A DNA stretch of 64,000 bases from Wuchereria bancrofti (taxonomy: Eukaryota; Nematoda; Chromadorea; Rhabditida; Onchocercidae), in assembly GCA_005281725.1 (NCBI GenBank), contig SSBO01000004.1:1116001-1180000 (forward strand), read 5' to 3'. The notes under the pieces are model-generated. The model was not told where the DNA came from, did no database searches, and saw only the letters and a program-made list of their open reading frames with translations. Position 1 is the stretch's first letter. Each line of letters starts with the position of its first letter. Positions 54,952 to 64,000 of the stretch are shown here, piece by piece. A program made the position numbers and the translations under genes.

Positions 54952-56316
54952 CTATCTGTTTTCCTCACTATTTTCATCATCCTCTTTCTCATTGCCAAGT
55001 TTATCATTGGGTAAATAAGGGAACTGTAACACCTTGGCACCTTGTTCACAACTGTGATCCCATGATCTGTCTGCATTTAGATCTATTGTTATTATATCAT
55101 TCAATGCCCGATTACCGCTATTGGTATCGAGATTGTTAGTAGAATGTACCGAGAATCGCAAACCACTCAGATCAACCCGAACATTGGGTAGACATATCTC
55201 ATATGCTGTCAACCAGTGAAATTTGGCACGATGAGCTGGACAACACTTATCCTGAAAGTACAAGAAGTAGCCCAAATTAAATTAGCTCAGTTCCTTGCTT
55301 TTCTAATGAAACTTGTTAGAGAATTTTCAGTTTATCCAAGATGAAATACCACGATCTCTTCCTATCTCCCAGTCTCCACTCTTTTATCCCTTTTTCCCTC
55401 CATCCTTTTCCATCCTTCTTAACTTCACATTTTGCTAAACAAATTCTTCAAACACTGTAAGCCTTAATTTAATTGAAAGACTTAATGAATTAACTAAAAG
55501 CTAGAAAAACAGACATATTTTCAAATTAATATCTTTTTAAATACCACTAATCATGAGGAAGAACTAACATTATTTTGTACAAATTTATGGAAGCAACAAC
55601 GACTGAATGCATCGCCGGGTGAGTTAATTGCAGCACTATCATTCAGACAGCATTTGTATTTAGACTGCAATTGGAAAATGTCAAGATTTAAGTATCATTG
55701 AACAAGAAGGAAGTTCTCTTTCCACAAGTCGTTTAAAAAATTATTTATTAAATCCTTTCAATCTATAAGTGATAGTATTATTAGCATTCCTCTCGTATTA
55801 ACTTTATAGACCTATTGAGATACAGCCAACATCTAGCGTACCAAAAAAGCATTCTGTATTTATTGCAAAAAATTTTCAGGACGTATCCTAGGCTAATTTT
55901 GCAATTACATTTACTTACTTAGAATAAAATTTTCTTAACACTGGTTACTTAATGATTATAAACAAACCTGGAGAAATTTTTGCATGCAACACAATTCAAT
56001 AGTAGCATTTGTGCAACGTCCCGGTACACATATATCCGTCAAGTAAACCCCTTTATCACAGCATTTACTCATCTTATCTGCACCAATTCTTTTTTTCTAA
56101 ATGATTGGAAAGGAATTATATAATAAACACAACTTATCTCTGGATATTTTTTTCAAGTTTTATCATTTTAAAAATTTACTCAGGAAATTTCGTGCCTAAA
56201 ATTAGGATTTGAAGTACCTGTTCGATGCATACTTGATCTGTAAAGGCAGCGCACGGTACTTGATGCTCGAACAAAAATTGAGAGTGTTCTAGAGGTTTTG
56301 TATTCAGAATTTGTGT
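54952..56316 (-). CDS. Cys-rich C-terminal exons of the SelP-like gene
   Basis: Three phase-0 exons. Cysteines fall as VPCAAF...QVCIEQ, then SKCCDKGVYLTDICVPGRCT, then ELCCMQKFLQ joined to DKCCPAHRAKF, then EICLPN and a later SCEQ. Repeated CC pairs with spaced single Cys suggest a small disulphide-bonded extracellular module. I do not recognise it as a named family; DB-type nematode modules are only loosely similar. The C-terminus is acidic and the stop is TAG at 54954-54952. Acceptors are TTTCCAG, CATTTAG and CTTTCAG. Confidence 0.8.
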
Positions 56317-59300
56317 CTGGAAATTCAGTATTTTTTAAAAAATAAAATGAAATTCGAAGACTTCTAATTCATTCATTTGCAGATTGTAGATGCATTTTAA
56401 AAATTAATCCAGTATTGATTTCTTCCTGAAAATTGATATCACTTGTCATTCTTCTTTTCCTTTTGTGATTTATAGAAAAATATTTAAAATTAGTCTTTGA
56501 AGACAAATGATGAAACATTAGATTATCAGAAAATATATCTCTCAGCCTGTCCCTAAAATCTTCGAAAAATAGCAGATAGTTTAAATTGAACTTAAGATCT
56601 GAAATCAAAAAAATGTGCTCAAAATTAGTAACCCAAAACAGTTCTAACCATTTTAGTTGGAATGATAGTTGTTTCACTGGTTGCCTGAGAATAATCATAG
56701 TCACTTTCTCCATCTCCTACGTCATACAGAATTGAAGTTTTCGCTGCTGGATTATTGGAACCAAAAGGTACCATCGTTGTCTTTGTATACTCTAGAAGCG
56801 AATTCTTCAAAAATGATATTTAACGCCTCATCAATAAACTATCATAATGGTTAGGTACTGTTATTATTACCTTTCATGTTTTTTACTATTATTGATGAAC
56901 TAATTCCTGCTATAAAGTAAATCGTTTTTGATTGCTCGGCGATATTATTACTATTTATGCAAATAGCGCCGAAATATCAACATTTTTTCTGTTTTTACCT
57001 AATACTTTTTACAGTAATATTTGAAATGGTAATTTTGCCAGTGATTGAAATTATCAGAAAGTTTTGAAAAATTGACCTTGAAGATGCTGCTGATGTGATG
57101 AAACTTCGAATTGTCTCCAATTATTCTTATCTTTTGAATCGAACCGACGTTCATGTTCTTCAGTACTTACATCAGTGTAAAATTCGCTTACTGTTTTTTG
57201 TTCATGCAATTTCCGCTGTTCCATTCTTTTCTCAAGTTCCTATAATTTGAACGATTTCTTTCTTTAATTCTTGCTAAATTCTTATGATACTTATTTCATT
57301 TAGTATAAAATTAAGGATTTTTAAATGAAACATTCCTTAGAAACTGTTACAAATAATTCATTAAAAAATGTCAAGAATGTTGCTTATTCAGTTCCAATTG
57401 AGAATTTGCAGAGATCCAGAAATACGTAAGAAATTTTGAGGAACTACTTGCTGCTGAAATCTCTGTTGTTCCTGATTTTGTCGTTCTTCATACTGCCTTT
57501 GTATTTCCTGAAACCGTCGTTGTTCCTGAATCTTCCTCTGTTCTTCTTCCTGCTCCCGAATTCTTTGTTGATGTTCCTGTTGTATACGTAATTGTTCTAA
57601 ATGCTCTTGTTCCTGATTTCTTCTATTTTTCTCTTTTCGATGCCGCTCTTCTTTTTTCCACTGCTGTTGTTGACTTCCATCTTGATCTTTTCGATTGGAG
57701 AACGGTCGTGATCTTATCCACCCACTCGATGCTCGCCAGTCATTGTTCGACTTAGTTGTGACCCTTTCTTGACCAATTTCGAATCTTAAATACCTCAAAA
57801 ATTGGAAAGGCAAATTAAAGGATAGTGGAATGGAATGAACATTCCTTATGTGAAAGCATTCATACATTATTGTAAATCAGAATGGAAAAAAGTGAGGAAA
57901 GCTTTCTTCATTTCAACTTCTGATCTCATTTTTTAAGACTGCGCTGAAAATTCCGTCACTTCTAAATTCTTCCTAAATTCATCCTCATCGTCTTTTAAAA
58001 GTTACTTTCGAATTCCAGTATTATAATGAAGTCCGAAACTGATCTTAGATGGCAGAATTTAATATTCATTGTCAAATATTACTCTGGTTGTGTTTGCTGT
58101 GAAATTGTTCCTTGTTTATGCATTGATACTTGCTGCTGCTGTTGTGATTCGCTTCTAATGACCATCTCCTTTTGATTATTTTCAATAGTCACTGATGGAG
58201 AAGTAATATTTGAGGGAGCAACATAATCGCTTGCATGATCTTTACGTGTTGAGGTTGCTGTATTAAATCGCGGGGAAAAACGTTCATGATCAAGCGCTGA
58301 TCGGCGACCCGAATTCAACGTATCTGCTCTATCGTTTTGTGGATATACCACTGCTTTGATACGCTGAAATTCTTTGGTGCAATTATTTTTGTACATTTGA
58401 CACAGGAAGGATGAGGATTCTGTTATAAACTTATCGTTATAAACTTCACGATAATCTCTGAGTCAAATTTTATCAATTACGTGATTTTTGAATTAGAGTA
58501 AAGTGATAGAATGAGAGGAGATGTTAATATCATGTTAGTCTATAATTCAAATGTTACCAGAAAAAACTTGTTTAAAATGATTGCGCTAAGAAGTTGTAAC
58601 AGTTGGCTAAAACGTAACGAGAAGAGCTTTTCAGAAAACTGCTATGATTTTTCCCGAATATTGGTCATAAAAATTGATAAAAGTAAAAAAATACTTGGAA
58701 ATTACTCTTCCAGTTGATATTAAAATTGTAAATTTGCTACACTGATGGTAATAACTATCAGTTTATATTCACAGCAACTCTCTTCTTGTTCCATCACTTT
58801 CCTTTAACTCAAAAGTTACCGCAACTGATAACAGTTAGATATTAACGTAAAGCTTAGATAATTTTAGGACAGGATCCCTATTTTGACGGAACTTACAGTA
58901 ACCAAAACGGCGCAGGCGCAAAGTAAGTGTATCAATCGATTTTTTCCGTTTCTTGCAAAGAAAATGCACGACACTTCAGCTAAGATTTTGACGCAATTTG
59001 AAGAATTATCAACCTAATTTTCCTTTTGTTGAAAAATTTTTTCTGAAAGCAAATCAATCCCAAATCAATCAGTCCCAACTTTTTTCACTGAGGTAACACT
59101 ATTTTCTGCTACTCACAATCAATACCTCTTTCAGCTTTCCACTTTCACTGCTGAAAATTTATACAATGAGTAGTATCTTCACTAAAAGAATTGAGTACGG
59201 GTACTTCGATCTTTCATCATTTAATGAATGTCCTTTGTTAACACTATCAGAGGTTATCATTTTACAACTAATGAAAATTCCTCACTAATTAATAATAAAA

Positions 59301-62300
59301 AGGACAGAAGGAGAACGTTGGCGTACATTCCTTGTTAAATAAATGAATAAATAAGCTGTAATTCTTTCGATATATCGGATAGTTTGGTCGGGAATGCTCA
59401 ATTGATCCTTCTCTCATCATACATGTATCCTATTATTTATTCAATTTCCTTCATCCGATTTGTCGAATTAGTTAACAGCACCATCCTTAATGTTAATGGT
59501 TTTAGGATTCATTTTCTCACTTCATAAATCGAAATATTTAGCTTCATTAATCAGCATTGACGAAATCTTTGTTTCCTTTCTCATATAGTTAATATTCGAA
59601 ACTGATGTTATGTGATCCAAGAGTTTTGCTAAATCAACTTATAGGATATGTTCTTGATGCCATTTACACTCCCAAAACCTTTTATCCCATCTCCACCTAT
59701 TCTGATTAATGAATGTATCACTTTAAACTTGACATCAATGTAAATCATTGTGAAGACATGAATTTAGCAAGCAATGTTCACCACTTTCAACAATCAAAAC
59801 TGGTCGATTTCCATTACTTTTTCACATGGTGCTGGAATACTTTTTTCCATCCTTAGTATCGTATCGCTCCAAAATACAAGACGATGCCACTTCCAATCAA
59901 AAGGGAGGATATGGAGGCGACACATGTAGTGTAAAAAGATCTAGTTGATTTCAACAATATCTAGCAATTTCATTTTCTATAAACTTAGTCTCTGTCATCG
60001 TATATCAAACTTTCACCTTCGTCGTTTCTTCCTATATTATGCCTTCCAAAGTATTTTCTCTTTTCGATTTCCTGTATAATACTTCCTTTGCCATTTCTTC
60101 AGTATAGTTTACAAACTGATCCTGCCTGCACTTTTTTTTAAATTTCTTCTAGTTTACTGTTGTCGCTGAAGTCGTTGATGTATATATCATTTAATAATCT
60201 TCTTTCTAAAATGGAACTTCAGGAAACTTTTGGATCAGGATAGGCAGCTTTATCTCATTGTTTCATCCCTTGTTTGAAATCTGCTCTGAAAATAACACGC
60301 TCCTCCTCTCTCTTTAAATCGCAGGCAGTCAATCATAACATGATGGTTTTCAACTAGATGATAAACACTTTTCTCTTATCAGCTATGCATAGATAACTCT
60401 GAACCTGAAATGCTTTGATTCCTTCGATTCTCAAACTGTGCCCCTTCTAGGAACCAGTTGCTACTGAATTGTTCAAGAGTGTCGGCTTCTTTTTCCACTA
60501 CCGCCATCTAATACCACCAACTATTAACTGTACTCTCAGTGAGAAAGTATCTATACTTTCTTTTACAATTTATTGAAAGTGAGTTTTTATATCGTTCCCA
60601 TCTTCGATCAATCATTTTCAACTCTACGCCGTTTGAATAAATAAATCTAACTTTGTGAAGAGTTATAAATTATGATCATTTTTGAAAGTAATAATAATTT
60701 CACAGCTTCCGTAAACCTTACAGGCCTTCTTGTTTTTCCTTTGCGTGTAAGAGAAGCATAAGTTGTAATAACAGGTTCCTGAGGTAGGTCGGGCGGGTCG
60801 TATTGGCACCAGCCACATTGGGCATAGCTAATAGCTGATTTCAGTGCCCGTAGTGTATGTTCAGATTTCGATGTATCACTTTTTGGATGCCGAATAACGC
60901 TGGCTAGACGACCACATCTAAAAATAAATGCTTGTTATAATAATTTTGAAAATGCTAAAATGGAACATGAAGGCAGAATATTCAAAATCTAGTAAAGAAG
61001 ACATTACAGCAAATAACGCTGTAGCTCCAAGATGTCAGACGACTTTATCAACATCTCATAAGATATCAGAAAGTTTAGAAATGGTAATAATTATTTTTTG
61101 GACTTTGATTGCACTGGAATTTATGCACTGCGTAGAAGAAAATTCAGTATTTGAAATACAGGGATTAATTTCTTACCGGTCATAAATAAAATGATCATGA
61201 CCAGATCCTGACAACGTGTCCCAGATTCGTTCATCCAATGACTCCATACCGATTGTAACACGAGAGAACTCCTTTCGATAGCGCTCAATCAGACGAGGAT
61301 TCTCATCATATGGAGCTATAACAACAATCCTTATTTCCGACAGTGTCTCCATTACTGTTTGGAATCTATAATTTAATATCCTTGAAGAAATTTTAACTTA
61401 GCAACGATAAAAAGGATCTTACAATGGAATGATTTAAAATACTAAAGATTTTCATTAAGAAGAGATTCAGAAATAAATTTACTTCATTAATTGTTCCTGA
61501 CAATGTTCGCATTCCATAGGCATTAGTGCTACTAATAGAACAAAACCCTTCGAATCTGCGATAATATCTCGTCCACCCAATTTCCACGACTTTGTCTGAC
61601 TGCATAATATTGGTGTACTCTAAAAAGTACTGGTATAAATTAACGCCACTGTAAACTGCTGAATTTGAAGATGCTTGTTGTGAAGTTTATTCTGAATTTT
61701 TCTAGTTTATCGATCCTCCTAAGGATTTCGTCCTGTGCAGGAATATCAGTTCTTATCTTTCCCAATAAAAAAATCCAACTCAACCTTCAAAAATAAATGA
61801 AAATGAGCATCGCGGAAGCTTTTATGAAAAAGCTGTAAAGCGGACCAAAGATAATCGACATCAAAGCACACTGATAATGTATTCTTAAAAAACTAGTAAG
61901 CATTCAACTTATTATTCATATTTTTAGGGGATAAAATTATTTTGAGAAAGAATTCAATTTGTTGGAAAGAATACATAACTGTATATAAAGTTAGAGAAAG
62001 AGGGAAAAGTTCATTGGATGTGTTACTGATGAAATGATCAAAAATGATTGTGTACGTTTGAAGAAGCTAAGAGTTAAAAATGTTTTGTAAAATTAGCCTT
62101 TTTCACATTTAATACAATCAAAATGAAAAATAGAAAGGAAATTTAATAAAACATCATATCATCTATTTTGGTTCAGATTAAGAAGAACTTTTAGTGGTTC
62201 CATGAAAACTTTGCATCATAAATGTACCATTTCGTTGCTTTATCGTTTAGCATAAAAACTGATCACATCATCCAATAATTATCAATTAAACATAGTCATA

Positions 62301-62882
62301 AACTTTGAATTTGAACATAATGATAAATTGTTTAAATAGCTTTTACCTTGACGACAGGTCTCACAAATATTATAATAGATAATAGCAACAACAAGATGTC
62401 AAAAGGGACGACATTGGAGTAATACATTTTCTGCATACTTATAACATTACTAAATCAGGAAGGTCCATGAATGGTCCAGAATAACCATGAGTGGAGATTT
62501 GTTTGCTATTAAGGACCCTTACTGTGGCTTTGATGATGTGGCCAAGAAATAGCAGATGAGAGAATGATGAGGTTAGGTTCTTCAGATGAGAGAAAGATTC
62601 AGTGATGGACAATAGAGCAGTGCACCAGTTTATCAAAGAACACAACTGTTCTATATCTATTAATCTATTACAAACGATCCACTGCAATACTAAGACTAGC
62701 TGTGTTACCCACTTTAACAAATAAGCTCTGATAACATATGCCTTTCGTTTACAACTCCTTACCTTGTTTATTATTACGATTCTAAAATGAAATAAATTTG
62801 CGAGTTCTTTAGTCCTTTGCTTAACAGGTGTGATAGTTACAGGTGTAACTAGCACTATTGAACTACTAATCACTAACAGCAT
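54952..62882 (-). CDS. Secreted selenoprotein-P N-domain-like protein (Cys form) with coiled-coil and Cys-rich C-terminus
   Basis: Minus-strand exons in transcript order: 62882-62841 (tentative), 61619-61483, 61365-61177, 60917-60722, 58363-58083, 57784-57448, 57239-57077, 56791-56649, 56316-56218, 56096-55968, 55251-54952. The total is 2,016 nt, or 671 residues plus stop, and all phases agree. Residues of about 20-165 resemble the thioredoxin-like N-terminal domain of selenoprotein P, with SWKLGG, then VLLVALMPMECEHC, then FIYDRCGRL and YAQCGWCQ. The redox pair that is Sec-x-x-Cys in vertebrate SelP is Cys51-x-x-Cys54 here, both normal codons. A Gln/Glu/Arg-rich predicted coiled coil (about 300-400) and a Cys-rich end (about 510-595) follow. 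A redox or secreted antioxidant role is inferred. I do not know this domain combination from a named family. Confidence 0.78.
56649..58363 (-). CDS. Gln/Glu/Arg-rich coiled-coil exons of the SelP-like gene
   Basis: Four exons (58363-58083, 57784-57448, 57239-57077, 56791-56649). The first is polar and ends with poly-Gln and QQTQPE. The second begins FEIGQERVTTKSNNDWR and becomes a long charged segment rich in EQ, RQ and QQ, such as QRIREQEEEQRKIQEQRR, strongly predicted to be helical. The third continues LEKRMEQRKLHEQ, then an acidic polar stretch. The fourth encodes YDVGDGESDYDYSQ, Tyr/Asp-rich. The 337-nt exon uses donor CAA/GTAGTT, so the open frame past it (to 57388) is intron. The acceptor TATTTAAG is weak. 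Confidence 0.78.
58364..60721 (-). other. 2.36-kb intron of the SelP-like gene
   Basis: Flanked by phase-0 exons. I see no coding exon, repeat family or RNA gene in it. Confidence 0.6.
60722..61619 (-). CDS. SelP-like N-terminal thioredoxin-fold exons
   Basis: Three exons. The first (61619-61483) encodes ILCSQTKSWKLGGRDIIADS and then a hydrophobic strand ending in MECEHCQEQ. The second (61365-61177) encodes a strand-helix-strand stretch with IRIVVIAPYDENP and the diagnostic SGSGHDHFIYDR. The third (60917-60722) encodes CGRLASVIRHP, a helix, and AQCGWCQYDPP. In vertebrate SelP the corresponding stretches are LLNGSKDDFLIYDRCGRL and a C-terminal CxxC pair. This agreement across three exons and two phase-2 junctions is the main reason for the call. 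In the more obvious open frame of the first exon (61605-61393) the CEHC motif is lost and the phase to exon 3 fails. Confidence 0.85.
62841..62882 (-). CDS. Tentative first exon with signal peptide
   Basis: The ATG opens a hydrophobic segment, MLLVISSSIVLVTP. Donor GTAACT is in phase 0, as required by the next exon (STPILCSQ...). The joined N-terminus looks like a signal peptide ending near ILC-SQ. A second usable donor (GTTAAG) lies 15 nt further. Support is circumstantial, and the true first exon could lie further upstream or beyond the window. Confidence 0.4.
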
Positions 62883-64000
62883 AACATTCTATTTTCAGAC
62901 CATCCAAACTCATACTGATTTAAACTTCGAAAAATTTCCAGCAAAACGTTCCAAAATGTGTATCGCACGTGAAAAGAAAGCTTTAACAACGTATTTCGAA
63001 GATTTCAGAAAGTGAGAATTTGCTGAAATGCAGAAAATAAGAAATGCGTGTTTCGCATGTTTTGAAGAATTCTGGTCACTTTTCACAGCAATAATGCAGA
63101 ATGATTTACTTAAATCTTTAACTTGTGAAATAACACCTAATGCAAAATAACTTGACTTATTTAAATGCTTAACTTCTTAAATAGCGTTTACACTGAAAAA
63201 GCACAAATAGGTATTAACAGAAAAGATAACCAAGAAGAAAAATAAAAAGTTATTTCTTCTTCAATAATTTTATACTGTCAAAAAGAGCTTGGAAAATCCC
63301 AGAATAACCAATCTTACTAGGACCAACACAAAATTGAGGAAAATGATGTCCTAACAAAGTTAAAAAAGCAACAGCTTGCAAAATAAAAATAATGATAATA
63401 AAAATACCGTCAGGGAACAAATTCATTTCCGAAGTTGTGCGAAATGATTTTATCAATTTCTTCATTCTTTTCACTAATGGCAGCATTATTAGATGTTCTT
63501 GTTTAAAATATTGTCGCTTTAAGCGTAGCATGCTAGAAAACCAAAATATTAGATAACTCAGCGGCAAGATTACAAGAAATATTTTATAATTCGATTATTT
63601 GTTAAGTGATTTTTATAATTCATCACGTTTCTCTAAGACAAGCTAGATTTTCAGAATTTGCAATCGTGTAATCCATTCATAAGTACTTCAAATTGTAAAA
63701 TAGACTGTAAGTGGTTTTTAAGGAGTTAAGTAGATCTCTTGCAAGATTATCATGTAGAAAGTGACTACAAATCTTCAAAATAGGAGACGGAAATCTCATT
63801 TTTCCTGACTCATCCACAGTTTTTCTGTTGAAAGCTTCTAGATTTCCTGCCTTTGAGGATTTCTGAAAAGGCTGAAGGCCCACAGCTATTTGAACAATGA
63901 TTATATTGTAAAGATGTAAATCATGACATTGATAAGCTGATAATTATGTGAGATGTGACATTCCTTAAAGCAAGAACTGCAGAATAATTTCTAGCGCTGA
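62883..64000. other. Right-hand flank
   Basis: Apart from the nad1-like fragment (63250-63426) and an exon-like plus-strand frame (62899-63015), I see no supported gene. Minus-strand open frames at 63677-63883 and upstream of 63426 are short and unsupported. Confidence 0.5.
63250..63426 (-). pseudogene. NUMT-like fragment of mitochondrial nad1
   Basis: The minus-strand frame encodes IFIIIIFILQAVAFLTLLG and, after a short divergent stretch, VGPSKIGYSGIFQALFDSIK followed by LLKKK and a TAA. In ND1 the same place reads as a hydrophobic helix, the TLYER-type motif, then GPNKVGxxGxxQxxxDxxKLLKKE. T-rich codon use (TTT, ATT, GTT) fits nematode mitochondrial DNA. The TLYER motif is damaged, about three residues are missing before GP, and the stop follows where the Glu of KKE is expected. 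It is therefore not functional ND1 and is best read as a decayed nuclear copy. Upstream residues are Lys/Arg-rich and do not look mitochondrial. Confidence 0.5.

Noticed and set aside
57388..57447. Extension of the coiled-coil frame to its stop
   Set aside because: Donor CAA/GTAGTT joins the next exon in phase, and the charged Gln/Glu composition ends there.
60928..61185. 85-codon plus-strand frame
   Set aside because: It lies in and antisense to an intron of the SelP-like gene, bounded by that gene's splice sites. It is AT-rich with no similarity.
61393..61605. Minus-strand open frame of 70 codons over the SelP-like exon
   Set aside because: It is the wrong frame. It misses the CEHC motif, and its end is phase 0 where the next exon needs phase 2.
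62439..62840. Remainder of the 147-codon minus-strand frame
   Set aside because: Past the signal-peptide-like start, the sequence is not recognisable and an in-phase donor removes it. I treat it as intron.
63677..63883. 68-codon minus-strand frame near the right edge
   Set aside because: Composition is moderately protein-like, but there is no family resemblance, splice partner or second line of support.

Overview
This is an A+T-rich, intron-dense eukaryotic window. I read it as nematode nuclear DNA, most likely from a filarial or other spirurid worm. The evidence is short T-rich splice acceptors of the TTTTCAG/TTTNCAG type, many small phase-consistent exons, and two genes whose closest known relatives are nematode LIN-29 and VAB-19. 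The species cannot be fixed from the sequence. There are no bacterial-style operons, no CRISPR array and no confident tRNA or rRNA gene.

Layout. (1) Positions 1-27,598, plus strand: a LIN-29-type C2H2 zinc-finger gene, open at its 5' end. Three N-terminal exons lie at about 396-1,577. After a single intron of about 22.8 kb, six further exons (24,402-27,598) encode five zinc fingers and an Ala/Ser/Gln-rich tail. The giant intron holds microsatellites, tandem duplications, a 212-bp element with perfect 35-bp inverted termini, and a few exon-like segments. (2) 27,599-41,331: the lin-29 3' UTR, then about 13 kb with no convincing gene. (3) 41,332-51,923, plus strand: a 24-exon gene for a KANK/VAB-19 protein (1,283 residues as modelled), with an N-terminal KN motif and C-terminal ankyrin repeats. 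All 23 junctions keep frame. (4) 51,924-54,951: a convergent intergenic gap. (5) 54,952 to about 62,882, minus strand: an 11-exon gene for a predicted secreted protein. It joins a selenoprotein-P N-terminal (thioredoxin-like) domain, with Cys in place of Sec (motif CEHC), to a long Gln/Glu/Arg-rich coiled-coil region and a Cys-rich C-terminus. (6) 62,883-64,000: a decayed minus-strand piece resembling mitochondrial NADH dehydrogenase subunit 1, probably a nuclear mitochondrial insertion.

How the genes relate. LIN-29 in C. elegans is the terminal heterochronic factor for the larva-to-adult switch of the epidermis. VAB-19 holds epidermal attachment structures to the cytoskeleton. Both act in the nematode epidermis, and I recall both lying on C. 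elegans chromosome II, so their proximity here probably reflects conserved chromosomal linkage rather than an operon. The SelP-like gene is the least expected content. All exon models were built by hand from open frames, splice consensus and phase matching, without alignments.
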